Below are positions 1 to 8,769 of a stretch of 64,000 nt of DNA, piece after piece. The notes beneath the pieces were generated by a model that worked only from the letters and a program-made list of their open reading frames with translations, had not been told where the DNA came from and did not search any database. Source of the stretch: Phenylobacterium deserti (GTDB lineage Bacteria > Pseudomonadota > Alphaproteobacteria > Caulobacterales > Caulobacteraceae); NCBI RefSeq assembly GCF_003254705.1, contig NZ_QFYR01000001.1, positions 1 to 64,000 on the forward strand. Reading direction: 5' to 3'. Positions within the stretch are counted from its first letter, which is position 1. The number at the start of each line of letters is the position of its first letter. The position numbers and the translations under genes were made by a program.

Positions 1-780
1 CAGACAGCCATATTCATGGTGTCTTCAAGAGACCGCATTCAGTCAGCGTCGAGATAGACCTTAAAGCCTATCGCCAGAACGCCACCGCCTGCGCTTCTCT
101 TTCCATTCCAACGATGTCAAAGACCCAACCGGAACTCCGGCCCCACTGTTTAGCGCCGGTGGTCGGCGGAGGCGGCTACTTAGTGGCCGGCCTCTTTACT
201 GTCAATCGGCTCTTTCGAACTTTTTGCGACAACTTCGGAAGCTCCGATTTTGGCGCAAACATCGCTGCGGGCCGCCGTGGGGTTGCCCCGAAGATCCGTA
301 GCGATTCGATTGAGGTTCGCGAAGATATCCATCTGGAGAAAGAAAGCAAGCGCTTTTCAGCACCAAGCAAACCGTCTCTAGCGGAGCCCTCGCGGGGAGC
401 GGCTACTTAGTGACCGCGCCCGAGAGTGTCAACCGGCCCTTGCGGGCCTTCCCAACGCCGCGCGGCTCCCACCGCCCAGCCTTAGGAAGCGTCGCGGACG
501 AGACGTCAGATGATCTCTGAACAACCCGCGCTGCAACGCAGAAGCCCGAATGAACGCCTCGGCCTTTCGAAGATGATTCAGAGGCTTAACGCCTCAGAAA
601 CCGTCTTTTGATTGGCCCCGTCCAAGCGGGAGGCGCTATCTATTCGTCACCCTGACGGGTGTCAATCGGCCGGTCGCATGTTTTTCAGCGACCGGCGGTG
701 GGCGCCGCTGCTGCCGGAGGCGCCGCTCGCCTTTCTTCTTGGCGCGCCATATGAAGAGGAAGGAGGCGTTCCAGAGATCC
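1..780. other. Gene-poor leader region
   Basis: I see no convincing protein gene here. Open frames exist (one spans 114-410) but they have no ribosome binding site and unnatural composition. The stretch repeats itself: GCGGCTACTTAGTG occurs at 172-185 and 399-412, and TGTCAATCGGC occurs at 200-210 and 660-670, with a one-base variant (TGTCAACCGGC) near 427. This suggests a decayed repeat or remnant of an older element. The final part must carry the promoter of the downstream Rrf2 gene. Confidence 0.5.
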
Positions 781-1227
781 ATGCTGTCACAGAAGGCCCG
801 CTATGCGCTGCGTGCGCTGGTCGAACTCGCCCGCACCGGTGGAGAGCAACTCACGTCAGGTGAGCTGAGCACCCGGGCGGATGCGCCGCGCAAGTTCCTG
901 GAGGCCATTCTGTTGGAGCTGTCCCGCAACAAGCTGGTGATCAGCCGGCGCGGCAAGTTCGGCGGCTATGTGCTGGCGAGGCCGGCTGGCGAGATCAGCT
1001 TCGCCGAAGTGATCCGGGTCATTGACGGCCCTTTGGCCTTGGCGCCCTGCGTCAGTCCGAGGTTGGGCTTCCGCAAGTGCGATGACTGCCCGGACGATCC
1101 GGCGCTCTGCTCCCTGCGCGAAGCTTTGCGCCGGGCGCGCGACGCCACGGCCGAGGTGCTGGAGGGCTATACCCTTTCGGACGCGGCGAACTCGCGCTCG
1201 CCGGCGCTGCTGCAGGCGATCGACTAG
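781..1227 (+). CDS. Rrf2 family transcriptional regulator
   Basis: A 148-residue winged-helix DNA-binding regulator of the Rrf2/IscR/RirA/NsrR family. It opens with the typical MLSQKARYALRALVELA helix and contains a recognition-helix/wing region ending in RRGKFGGYVLARP at about residues 57-69. Four cysteines follow at residues 90, 100, 103 and 110, a layout compatible with an Fe-S cluster, although spaced differently from IscR. I chose the ATG at 781 because family members begin there and GGAGG lies at 762-766. An ATG at 751 would add ten residues. The target genes cannot be inferred: its neighbour converges on it and it stands alone. Family assignment is firm; the sensed signal (iron, redox or NO) is unknown. 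Confidence 0.9.
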   Translation: MLSQKARYALRALVELARTGGEQLTSGELSTRADAPRKFLEAILLELSRNKLVISRRGKFGGYVLARPAGEISFAEVIRVIDGPLALAPCVSPRLGFRKCDDCPDDPALCSLREALRRARDATAEVLEGYTLSDAANSRSPALLQAID

Positions 1228-1652
1228 CCGGCCGCGATGTAGGCCTTGAGGCCCTCGGCCTCGGCTTGGACTTCCGAAATCTTGGCCTTGACCAGGTCGC
1301 CGATGGAGACGAGGCCGACCAGGCGCTCCTTGTGGCAGACCGGAAGGTGACGGATGCGGCGGTCGGTCATCCGGGCCATGAGGTCGTCGACGGTTTCGCC
1401 CGGCTGGGCGTAGAGCACGTCGCGGGTCATGCAGGATGAGACCGGCTGCTCGAGCGCAGCAGGTCCGCCCTCCCCCACAGCGCGGGTGATGTCCCGCTCG
1501 GAGACGATGCCGACGACGCTGTCGTTCTCCATGACCACCAGGGCGCCGACCCGCCGCGAGTTGAGGAGCGCCGCCGTGGCGGCGACGGTCTCGTCAGGGG
1601 CGATGGTGAAGACCAGATCGCCTTTTCGCCGCAGTATCTGAGATACAAGCAT
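1224..1652 (-). CDS. CBS domain-pair protein
   Basis: A 142-residue stand-alone protein made of two CBS motifs. The first covers about residues 8-62 (ETVAATAALLNSRRVGALVV, then VVGIVSERDITRAV). The second covers about 70-130 (CMTRDVLYAQPGETVDDLMA, then RLVGLVSIGDLVK). Such Bateman modules bind adenosine nucleotides and usually regulate a partner. No catalytic domain is attached, so its partner is unknown. Its TAG stop shares the tetranucleotide CTAG with the stop of the convergent Rrf2 gene, so the two genes overlap by four bases. It is a common type of small protein in Caulobacter relatives. Confidence 0.9.
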   Translation of the reverse strand: MLVSQILRRKGDLVFTIAPDETVAATAALLNSRRVGALVVMENDSVVGIVSERDITRAVGEGGPAALEQPVSSCMTRDVLYAQPGETVDDLMARMTDRRIRHLPVCHKERLVGLVSIGDLVKAKISEVQAEAEGLKAYIAAG

Positions 1653-1731
1653 GCGCGGTTTCCATCCCTTGTTATGGTTTGGAAAACAGCGTTGCGCAGA
1701 ATGCGCGGTTGTTCAATGCACGCGCGCGTGA

Positions 1732-2454
1732 CTACGCGCGATGCGCGAGCCAGGCGAACGGGCGGACGAGCACGAGGCCGGCGAGGAAGCCGGCGATGTG
1801 CGCCTCCCAGGCGACGCCCGCGCCGCCAGTCCCGGGCAGGAATGCGCTGCCGATCAGGCCGATCAGCAGGTTCAGCCCCACCCAGGCTGCGCCCATGCCC
1901 AGCACCATGCGCGAGCGGATCGGGCCCAGCCAGCCATGCCCGGCCAAGAGGCGCGCGCCAGCCGCCATCAGCCCCGACACCGCGCCCGACGCGCCGACCA
2001 GAGGCTCCAGCCCGCCAGGATGAAGAGCGGCGTAGGCCAGGTTCGCGAGCACGCCGCAGGTCAGGTAGAAGGCGAAGAAGGATACCACGCCCAGCAGCCG
2101 CTCGCCAAAGAAGCGCGACACCGCCGCGGCGAAAGCCAGGGCGAAGGCGCCGTTCATCAGCGCATGGCCCCAGCCGCCGTGAAGGAAGAGCGCGGTGACC
2201 AAGGTGGCCCAGCGGCCCTCCCCCAGAGCGGCGGGATAGAAGGCGCCGGCCGCCACCACCATGTCGATGGGGAAGCGGGACTGCAGCGCGTAGCCGCCGA
2301 TGATCGAGGCCACCAGCAGCAGCGCCGGCCAGGGGGCGTTGAACATCGGCTCCTTGCCGGGCGGATCGCCGGGCCCGCCGCCCTGCCCGGTGGGCTTGGG
2401 CCGGCGGGGGCCGCTGGAAGTGTCTCGGAAAAGGGCGACGTCCATCGGCCCCAT
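1732..2454 (-). CDS. Rhomboid family intramembrane serine protease
   Basis: A 240-residue integral membrane protein with about six hydrophobic helices after a proline/glycine-rich cytoplasmic tail of some 40 residues. Rhomboid hallmarks are present: HGGWGHALMN at residues 92-101 (oxyanion region), GASG with the catalytic Ser156, and the partner His219 in AHIAGFLAG. Rhomboids cleave substrate transmembrane helices inside the lipid bilayer. The first ATG (2454) gives no clear ribosome binding site; a second ATG at 2445 would remove three residues. It is transcribed divergently from the M16 peptidase. Substrates cannot be predicted. Confidence 0.92.
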   Translation of the reverse strand: MGPMDVALFRDTSSGPRRPKPTGQGGGPGDPPGKEPMFNAPWPALLLVASIIGGYALQSRFPIDMVVAAGAFYPAALGEGRWATLVTALFLHGGWGHALMNGAFALAFAAAVSRFFGERLLGVVSFFAFYLTCGVLANLAYAALHPGGLEPLVGASGAVSGLMAAGARLLAGHGWLGPIRSRMVLGMGAAWVGLNLLIGLIGSAFLPGTGGAGVAWEAHIAGFLAGLVLVRPFAWLAHRA

Positions 2455-2562
2455 TTAGGGACTAATCACGCCAGACGCGACCTTCGCCTTGAACGCGCCT
2501 TGCCGCCGCCGCACGGCTCCTAGAAGTTGGAGCTCAAGACGTCCGAGTTTCAGGATCCGTAG

Positions 2563-5502
2563 ATGCTTCGCACCCTGCGCGCGGGCCATGCCCTCGCCGC
2601 CGTGATCGCCCTTGTTCCGGGCCTCGCTTCCACGCCCGCCAGCGCCATCCCCTACCCCGCCAAGATCGTCGGCGAGGCGCCCTGGCGGCTCGCGCCCGGC
2701 GAGTGGCCGCAGTCCAAGTCGGACATCAAGGCCGACCCGGACACCCGGTTCGGCGCCCTGCCGAACGGCATGCGCTACGCCGTCCGTCGCCAGGCCGTGC
2801 CCGCCCACCAGGCGGCGCTGCGGCTGTGGTTCGACGTGGGCTCGCTGCAGGAGACCGACCAGCAGCAAGGCCTCGCCCACTTTCTGGAGCACATGGCGTT
2901 CAACGGCTCCAAGGGCGTCAAAGAGAACGACATGGTGAAGATGCTGGAGCGGCTGGGGCTGTCCTTCGGCGGCGACACCAACGCGTCCACCAACTACGGC
3001 CAGACGATCTACACCCTGGACCTGCCGCAGACCGACGCCCAGACGGTGGACACCTCGCTGATGCTGCTGCGGGAAGCGGCCGGCAACCTGACCCTGGACC
3101 AGGGGGCGGTGGACCGGGAACGCGGGATTGTTCTGTCGGAAGAGCGCGCCCGCGATACGCCGGCCTACCGCGTCTACAAAGAGCGGCTGGCCTTCCTGCT
3201 GAAGGGGCAGCGGATGCCGACCCGCCACCCCATCGGCCAGGTGGAGGTGCTGAAGACCGCGCCGGCGTCCCAGCTCGCCGATTTCTACCAACGCTTCTAT
3301 CGGCCCGAGCGCGCCGTGCTGATCGTCGTCGGCGACTTCGACGCCGCGGACATGGAAGCCAAGATCCGCAAGCTGTTCGGAGACTGGACGGCCGAAGGGC
3401 CGGCCGGCGTGGACCCGGACCTTGGACAGGTCGCGCCCCGCAAGAGCGAAGCCAAGCTCGTGGTGGAGCCGGGCGCCGCCCCGTCCTTGCAGATCGCCTG
3501 GATCGCGCCGCCGGACCTTGCGCCCGACACCCGCGCGCAGCGCCGGCGCGACATCGTGGAGATGCTGGGCTTTGCGGTGCTGAACCGCAGGCTGGCGGTG
3601 ATCGCCCGTTCGCCAGAGCCGCCGTTCATCTCGGCCGGAGCCTCGCGCGGCGACGTCAGCAACTCGGCGGAAGTTACTACCGTGGCGGTGAACACCGAGC
3701 CGGGCCGCTGGCGCGAGGGCCTGGCCGCCATCGAGAAGGAGCAGCGGCGGGCGGCGCAGTACGGCGTGCGTCAGGACGAGCTCGAGCGCGAGATCACGGA
3801 GATCCGGGCGATGCTGAAGGCGTCGGTGGCCGGCGCCGCCACGCGACGGCCGTCGGAACTGGCCGGGCAGATCCTGGGCAGCCTGGACGACCAGCAAGTG
3901 GTCACCAACCCGGCGCAGAACCTGGCCTTCTTCGAAGACGTGGTGAAGGACCTGACCGCGGCGGAAGTCTCGGCGGGCCTGAAGAGCGCCTTCACCGGGT
4001 CTGGACCGCTGCTGTTCATGGCCTCGCCAACACCGATCGAGGGCGGTGAAGCGGCTTTGCTGGCGGAACTCGCCGCCTCTCAAAAGGTGGCGGTCACCCC
4101 GCCTGTCGCCCAGGCGCAGCTGACGTGGCCCTACGAGAGCTTTGGGCCGCCCGGCAAGGTCGTGGAAAGCCGCAAGGTCGAGGACCTTGGGGCGACCTTC
4201 ATCCGGTTCGCCAACGGCGTGCGCCTGACGGTCAAGCCCACCACCTTCCGTGACGACGAGGTGATGGTCCGGGTCAACATCGGCGACGGGCTTCTGGACC
4301 TGCCCCGGGACAGGCCAAACCCCACCTGGGCGTCCGGCGCCTTCCTGGAAGGCGGGCTGAAGAAGATCACCAAGGACGACATGGACCGGGTGCTGGCGTC
4401 CAAGCTGTACGGCGCAGGATTCAGCGTCGGCGAGGAAGCCTTTGTGCTGAGCGGCGGCACCCGCACGGGCGACCTCGCCACCCAGCTGCAGGTGCTGGCG
4501 GCCTATGCCGCCGAGCCCGGCTGGCGGGCCGAAGCCTTCCAGCGGCTGAAAGCCAACAGCCGCACGATCCACGACCAGCTGGAGTCCACCGACTCCGGCG
4601 TGCTGTCGCGCGACCTCGCCCAGCTGCTGCACGCGGGGGACCCGCGCTGGGCCTTCCCCAGCCGCGAACAGCTGGCGCAGGCCAAGCTGGAGGATCTGCA
4701 GGGCCAGATCGCACCGAACCTGGCCGAAGGCCCGCTGGAGGTGGTGATCGTCGGCGACGTCACGGTGGAACAGGCGACCCAGGCGGTGGCGTCCACCTTC
4801 GGCGCCCTGCCCCCGCGGCCGCTGCAGTCCCAGGTCGGCGCCGAGGCGCGCAAAGTGGCGTTCCCGAAGCCGACGGCCGAGCCGATCCAGCTGACGCACA
4901 AGGGTCGGGCAGACCAGTCCATCGGCTATGTGGCCTGGCCGACCGCCGACTTCTGGAGCGATCCGAAGCGGGCGCGCCAGACCGCGATCCTTGGCGAAGT
5001 CATGCGCCTGCGGCTGGTGGAGCAACTACGCGAGGCGGAAGGCGCGACCTACTCGCCGAACATCGGCTACACCCACAGCCTGGTCTGGACCGGCTACGGC
5101 TACATGGCCGCAAGCGTGGAAGTGCCGCCCGAAAAGCTGCAGCCCTTCTTCGAGGCGGTGAGTAAGATCGCAGCCGACCTGCGGACCAATCCGATCAGCG
5201 CCGACGAGCTCGCCCGCGCCAAGAACCCGCGGGTGGAAGCGATCCAGCGGGCGCGGGTGACCAACCAGTACTGGCTGGGGGAGCTGTCGTTCGTGCAGGC
5301 CGATCCGCGCCGGCTCGACAACACCCGAACCCTGATCCCGGAGATCCAGGCGGTGACCGTGGCGGACGTGCAGCGGGCGGCCCAGGCGTTCCTGAAGGAC
5401 GAGGCGGCGTTCAAGCTGGTGGTGCGTCCCGACCCTAAGGGGGTCGAGACCAAGCAGGCGGCGACAGCTCCGGCCGTCGCCGCTGCGGCCGCGGCCCGCT
5501 GA
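2563..5502 (+). CDS. Secreted M16 family zinc metallopeptidase
   Basis: A 979-residue pitrilysin/insulinase-type protease. A signal peptide covers about residues 1-28 (hydrophobic core, then STPASA). The inverted zinc motif HFLEH lies at residues 106-110, followed about 75 residues later by the expected downstream glutamate region. The length matches two tandem M16 repeats; the second half (from about residue 510) is the usual inactive partner that closes the chamber. Export and size suggest degradation of peptides in the periplasm or at the envelope. It is monocistronic. The alanine-rich tail (AAAAAR) is low complexity. Confidence 0.93.
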   Translation: MLRTLRAGHALAAVIALVPGLASTPASAIPYPAKIVGEAPWRLAPGEWPQSKSDIKADPDTRFGALPNGMRYAVRRQAVPAHQAALRLWFDVGSLQETDQQQGLAHFLEHMAFNGSKGVKENDMVKMLERLGLSFGGDTNASTNYGQTIYTLDLPQTDAQTVDTSLMLLREAAGNLTLDQGAVDRERGIVLSEERARDTPAYRVYKERLAFLLKGQRMPTRHPIGQVEVLKTAPASQLADFYQRFYRPERAVLIVVGDFDAADMEAKIRKLFGDWTAEGPAGVDPDLGQVAPRKSEAKLVVEPGAAPSLQIAWIAPPDLAPDTRAQRRRDIVEMLGFAVLNRRLAVIARSPEPPFISAGASRGDVSNSAEVTTVAVNTEPGRWREGLAAIEKEQRRAAQYGVRQDELEREITEIRAMLKASVAGAATRRPSELAGQILGSLDDQQVVTNPAQNLAFFEDVVKDLTAAEVSAGLKSAFTGSGPLLFMASPTPIEGGEAALLAELAASQKVAVTPPVAQAQLTWPYESFGPPGKVVESRKVEDLGATFIRFANGVRLTVKPTTFRDDEVMVRVNIGDGLLDLPRDRPNPTWASGAFLEGGLKKITKDDMDRVLASKLYGAGFSVGEEAFVLSGGTRTGDLATQLQVLAAYAAEPGWRAEAFQRLKANSRTIHDQLESTDSGVLSRDLAQLLHAGDPRWAFPSREQLAQAKLEDLQGQIAPNLAEGPLEVVIVGDVTVEQATQAVASTFGALPPRPLQSQVGAEARKVAFPKPTAEPIQLTHKGRADQSIGYVAWPTADFWSDPKRARQTAILGEVMRLRLVEQLREAEGATYSPNIGYTHSLVWTGYGYMAASVEVPPEKLQPFFEAVSKIAADLRTNPISADELARAKNPRVEAIQRARVTNQYWLGELSFVQADPRRLDNTRTLIPEIQAVTVADVQRAAQAFLKDEAAFKLVVRPDPKGVETKQAATAPAVAAAAAAR

Positions 5503-5518
5503 CCCGGGTGTGCCGTTT

Positions 5519-5550
5519 TGGCGCCGGAACCGTCTGGCGCCGGATTTTAT
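5519..5550 (+). terminator. GC-rich hairpin after the M16 gene
   Basis: Two copies of TGGCGCCGGA (5519-5528 and 5535-5544) carry self-complementary GGCGCC cores that can pair across a ten-base loop, followed by GGATTTTAT. It is a plausible intrinsic terminator 17 bases beyond the stop codon of the M16 peptidase. Confidence 0.4.
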
Positions 5551-5554
5551 GCAA

Positions 5555-5586
5555 GCCTCGTGCGGTCGCCATGGGCCGCACGAGGC
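5555..5586 (+). promoter_or_regulatory. RBS-covering hairpin of the PAS gene
   Basis: A perfect 11-bp stem (5555-5565 with 5576-5586) encloses a ten-base loop. Its 3' arm contains the purine-rich GAGGC that is the only ribosome binding site candidate for the ATG at 5594. The loop also holds an ATG (5571) opening a 16-codon frame that runs out of phase into the PAS gene. The layout suggests translational control. Confidence 0.45.
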
Positions 5587-5593
5587 GGCTTAG

Positions 5594-6139
5594 ATGTACC
5601 ACGCCAATACACAGAAGCTGATCGACTACTGGGCCAGCCGGGCCAGCCCCGGCCGGGCGCCGAGCCGTTCGGCGATCCAGCCGGCGGACTTCCGCCAGCT
5701 GATGCCCCAGACCTTCATCCTCGGCCGAGAGGACAAGGGCCAGTATCCCGTGCGGCTGGCCGGCGGTTTCGTCGCCGACCTGCACCGGCGCGACCTGCGC
5801 GCGGTGAACGGCCTGCACCTGTGGTCCGAGCGCGACCGACTGCGCCTGCAGACCGCGCTGGAGGAAGCTCGCCGCCGGCCCGAGCCGCTGGTGGCCGTGG
5901 TCGAAGCCTTGGCCGATGGCGCGAGCCTGCCGATGGAGGTGCTGTTCGCGCCGCTGACCGCCCATGACGGGGGACCGGACCGGTATCTGGGGCTTTATCA
6001 GCCGCTGTCGATGGTGACGCGGCTGCAAGGCCTGCCCGTGCTGGAACTGTCGGTCCGCTCGCTGCGCCGGCCCGGCGCCGCCAACGAGGCGGCGTCGCAC
6101 CTGCGGCTGGCCGCGGTGGGCGGCCGGCGGATCGCCTGA
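5594..6139 (+). CDS. Single-domain PAS protein
   Basis: A 181-residue soluble protein that looks like the PAS_5 family common in alphaproteobacteria. It opens with a helical segment (LIDYWASR) and continues with DFRQLMPQTFIL, RLAGGFVADLHRRDLRAVNG and a final strand (YLGLYQPLS). No output domain is attached, so it probably works by binding another protein or a small ligand. Caulobacter has a single-PAS motility regulator (MopJ) of similar architecture, but orthology is not claimed. The ATG at 5594 lies eight bases after a strong stem-loop that covers its ribosome binding site. It has no operon partner. Confidence 0.7.
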   Translation: MYHANTQKLIDYWASRASPGRAPSRSAIQPADFRQLMPQTFILGREDKGQYPVRLAGGFVADLHRRDLRAVNGLHLWSERDRLRLQTALEEARRRPEPLVAVVEALADGASLPMEVLFAPLTAHDGGPDRYLGLYQPLSMVTRLQGLPVLELSVRSLRRPGAANEAASHLRLAAVGGRRIA

Positions 6140-6283
6140 GGCGCTTTCTGAGGCGGGGCAACTTAGAGTGCCCATGCTCCAACCTGAGCGACCAACTTGG
6201 GAGCCGCCCGTCCAGTCGTGTTTACGCCCTAGCCGCCACTCCATGTGACGTCCGCTTCAAGCCTTGGCGCCGCCGTCTGCTTT

Positions 6284-6302
6284 CGACCCATTGCGGACGT
6301 TC
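6284..6302 (+). repeat. Intergenic repeat core, copy 1
   Basis: CGACCCATTGCGGACGTTC, a variant of the 19-bp core found also at 7637, 8698 and 9452. It sits in the 291-bp gap between the PAS gene and the glycosyltransferase gene, together with a related fragment GTGACGTCCGCTTC at 6244-6257. The rest of this gap shows nothing else recognisable. Confidence 0.6.
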
Positions 6303-6430
6303 TGAAGGTCTGGTGTTGGGCGGGGCACTCGAGGGCCGACCGACTTCCTGCTGCGATGCACCTGGGGCAGGCTTGAAGCGAGGCGCGACGCAGGCTCAAC
6401 TTGCAGTAAGTCCTGCAACCGGATCACCGC

Positions 6431-7594
6431 GTGAAGCTCCTACTCCTCAAGGAGATGGCCAACGACCATCTCTACAGCCACTTCGTTCAGGCGCTCGCGG
6501 ATGCGATCGCAGAACTCGGCCACGAGGCGGTCATCACGGACCAGTACGTCCATACCGCCAACGGAGCCATCCCAACAGGTCCGCTCGTTGCTGATCTGCA
6601 GCAGCATGCACCCGACGCGTTTGTCTCCTTTCGGGCGATGTTCGGTGGCGTCACGCTCACTAACGGAACTTCGCTCTTCGACGGCCTCGGCGTGAAGTTC
6701 GTCGGCTGGCTCTTTGACCACCCTGTCTACGCGCCACAATCTTTCACGCGCGAGCTCCAGGGACGGTATGCGGTTTACTCGAGCCCCGCTCACCGCAAGT
6801 TCGCCAAGGCGATGTCCGTGCCGGGGCGCGGCACGGTGATGCTGCCTGGCGCCGAGCTCCCAGGCGCGCCACTGAAGCCGCACAGCGCACGAGACTGGCC
6901 AATCCTGATCGCCGCGACCTGGCAAGGTCAGCCCCAGCGCCTCTGGGAGAACGTAGCGGAGGGACCTGGTCGACGGCTCTGGAAGGGAATGGTCGATGCT
7001 CTGCTAGCGGACCGGGACGCGTCATTGATCGACGCCTTCGAAGCCTCCGCGAAGGCAGCCGGTATCGGCGTCTCTCTCGGGCAGGACCCTGGGTTCGACG
7101 CGGCTGTGCTGCCAATGCTACGGGAAGCGCTTACCTACGTGCGTCAGTACGATCGCATCGAGGCGATCCGCGCAATTGTCGAGACCGGCTTACCCGTCGC
7201 GCTTTGCGGGTCCGGCTGGGAGACCGTCTTCGGTCATCGGCCCGCAGTGACGTACCTGCCGCCGGTACCCTTCGCCGAGATGCCCCGCCTCTATCAGAAT
7301 GCTCGATCGGTCCTGAACCTAAACGCCGGGAACGGCGCCTCCGAACGAGCGGTCTACGCCGCTGCCAGTGGAGCCGCGGTCGTTTCTAACGCAGGCGCCG
7401 AGCTTCAAGCGTTCTTCGACGACGCCATCACGTTCTATGACCGGACCCGTCCCACGTCGGCCGGAGAGCGCTTCGCAGAATTGCTGGAGGGCGGGGTTGC
7501 GGAAGAACGAGCCGAACGCGCGCGGGAACGCGTCAATGCGAGCGGCCTGTGGCGTCACCGCGCCGAGCAGCTGATCGAGTTCGTCCAAACCTGA
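6431..7594 (+). CDS. CgeB-like glycosyltransferase
   Basis: A 387-residue soluble protein with a GT-B style outline. The N-terminal half has Rossmann-like strands (KLLLLKEMAND, DAFVSFRAMFGG, VKFVGWLFDHP). The C-terminal half has PVALCGSGWE, then YLPPVPFAEMPRLYQNARSV, then ERAVYAAASGAAVVSNAG. That resembles the donor-binding region of CgeB-type glycosyltransferases (a 'few copies, then the erring sugar donor site' pattern of E-x7-A-x-G). The start is a GTG with no good ribosome binding site. The gene lies in the repeat-rich accessory segment and its third codon positions look less GC-biased than those of the neighbours. Acceptor and sugar are unknown. The glycosyltransferase call is by pattern, not by search. 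Confidence 0.55.
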   Translation: MKLLLLKEMANDHLYSHFVQALADAIAELGHEAVITDQYVHTANGAIPTGPLVADLQQHAPDAFVSFRAMFGGVTLTNGTSLFDGLGVKFVGWLFDHPVYAPQSFTRELQGRYAVYSSPAHRKFAKAMSVPGRGTVMLPGAELPGAPLKPHSARDWPILIAATWQGQPQRLWENVAEGPGRRLWKGMVDALLADRDASLIDAFEASAKAAGIGVSLGQDPGFDAAVLPMLREALTYVRQYDRIEAIRAIVETGLPVALCGSGWETVFGHRPAVTYLPPVPFAEMPRLYQNARSVLNLNAGNGASERAVYAAASGAAVVSNAGAELQAFFDDAITFYDRTRPTSAGERFAELLEGGVAEERAERARERVNASGLWRHRAEQLIEFVQT

Positions 7595-7636
7595 ATGGAT
7601 GTCTGTTTTCAGGCGTGTCGAGCCAACCTCCGCTTG

Positions 7637-7775
7637 CCACCCAGTGTTGACGTTCGGAGCGTCCGTTTTCGATGAGGCTGAAGGAAGTCCGCTTTACCGC
7701 CGGGAGCTAGGTCAGCTTCCGCCCCTTGGTTGACCTTCGCGGCCGGCGCTCCCGAGCTTCGCTTCCTGCAATGGC
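7637..7775 (+). repeat. Intergenic repeat, long copy 2
   Basis: It begins with the core CCACCCAGTGTTGACGTTC (7637-7655), then 23 bases (7673-7695) identical to 9489-9511, then a further nearly identical block ending in GGTCAGCTTCC. It fills most of the gap between the glycosyltransferase and the next small gene. No open frame or terminal inverted repeat is visible. Confidence 0.75.
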
Positions 7776-7799
7776 GACTTAAGCATTGAGACCTTGATC

Positions 7800-8141
7800 A
7801 TGAGCGTCGGTCAGGACAGCGGCTTCCGGATCATTCGAACCGAAGCGCGACGTGCGCTGCTTCCTGTGCTGCCTGGTCGGAAAGTCGAGGTAACTCTCGA
7901 GGTCATCGGCGCTCCCTCAGTAATCGTTACATCGGTGCGTCCCTCTGGGAGTCCGCTTCAAGTGCTGAAGGTCCGTCGCTTACGCGTCGATTTTGCGCCG
8001 GGTGAGCAGCTGATAGGACGCGCCGATGGACGCGGCATCCCAGTCGTTGGCGCGGTGCTCACGCCTTCAGAACTTCAGGAACTCGGTTGGTGTCGCAACG
8101 AACTTAACCGACGCTTACGAACTGCAACGCCTGTGGGCTGA
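7800..8141 (+). CDS. Hypothetical protein
   Basis: A 113-residue protein of unknown family. It looks mostly beta-strand (KVEVTLEVIGAPSVIVTSVRP) with a helical, arginine-rich end (ELQELGWCRNELNRRLR). It has no signal peptide or membrane segment. The ATG at 7800 is preferred to an upstream TTG at 7794; neither has a clear ribosome binding site. It lies between two intergenic repeats in the accessory segment and has no operon partner. It may be a real orphan gene or a fragment. I recognise no domain. Confidence 0.4.
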   Translation: MSVGQDSGFRIIRTEARRALLPVLPGRKVEVTLEVIGAPSVIVTSVRPSGSPLQVLKVRRLRVDFAPGEQLIGRADGRGIPVVGAVLTPSELQELGWCRNELNRRLRTATPVG

Positions 8142-8238
8142 GCGGCTGCGTCCGATCCCGCCTCTTGCTGACCTTCTGAAGCGCACGGCCGATCGAGTGG
8201 GCAACCGACTAAGTCACTAACGCGGGTAGCCGCCGAGC

Positions 8239-8631
8239 TTACAGCGGGGTTTTGGGTGCAGCCGCCGCCGTGGTGAAACGGATCGCGGCTGGTCTCGCCG
8301 GCTCTCCACTCAGGCTCCGGAAATTGGTGTGGTTGGGTCCGTTCGCTCCAACAACGTAAGTGAGGCCTGGCTTTAGCCTCATACGGATCCGGAACGTGCG
8401 CCCGTCGTCAGAGAACTCGGGAGGGCCCACGAAATCGGGCGCTACACCGAGGTCCCCCACCGTCACGGACATGCGGTCTCGCGCCATCGCTTCGCTGAAG
8501 ACGAAGACCAGCGTTTGCTCGCCGGGCTGCACGTCCTTGGCTCCGTCCTTTGGCCAAGAGGAGACGAGCTCCGGTTCTGCAAAGGCAACCGCTGGAACAA
8601 GCGCAATGAGAGCCGTCATACGCACGATCAT
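8239..8631 (-). CDS. Secreted Ig-like (Big_5/SbsA-type) domain protein
   Basis: A 130-residue exported protein with a signal peptide at about residues 1-18 (MIVRMTALIALVPAVAFA). One Ig-like domain of the SbsA/Big_5 type follows: SSWPKDGAKDVQPGEQTLVF, then FSEAMARDRMSVTV, then GLTYVVGANG and IRFTT. Such domains carry the phrase 'P-x-D-G-A-x-D-V' seen here and act as structural or adhesive modules outside the cytoplasm. The protein has only one module and no anchoring domain. It is transcribed towards the preceding hypothetical gene. Confidence 0.65.
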   Translation of the reverse strand: MIVRMTALIALVPAVAFAEPELVSSWPKDGAKDVQPGEQTLVFVFSEAMARDRMSVTVGDLGVAPDFVGPPEFSDDGRTFRIRMRLKPGLTYVVGANGPNHTNFRSLSGEPARPAAIRFTTAAAAPKTPL

Positions 8632-8697
8632 CTAGGCGCTCCGCACCGGGTCGTCGCGAGCAAACAACAGCCGAGCTTCTCGAGCAACGTCCGTTAT

Positions 8698-8716
8698 CCA
8701 CCCGTTGCCGACGTCC
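8698..8716 (+). repeat. Intergenic repeat core, copy 3
   Basis: CCACCCGTTGCCGACGTCC, matching the cores at 6284, 7637 and 9452. It lies between the divergent Ig-like gene and the following secreted hypothetical. A related CAACGTCCG precedes it at 8685. The long block present in copies 2 and 4 is missing. Confidence 0.6.
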
Positions 8717-8769
8717 TGTGCCGAGCTTGAGGCGTTTGGCGATCGATACGATCGCTCTATGCTGAGCCC

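Noticed and set aside
114..410. A 98-codon frame in the left end
   Set aside because: No ribosome binding site, no family likeness and no GC bias at third positions.
1741..2523. A 260-codon frame opposite the rhomboid gene
   Set aside because: Low-complexity antisense translation; the rhomboid has its catalytic Ser and His.
2455..5025. An 856-codon frame opposite the M16 peptidase
   Set aside because: Shadow frame: it is histidine/glycine/arginine-rich and has no motif, whereas the plus strand encodes a complete peptidase.
8026..8220. A 64-codon frame overlapping the hypothetical gene at 7800
   Set aside because: Out of phase with the better candidate and without a start signal.
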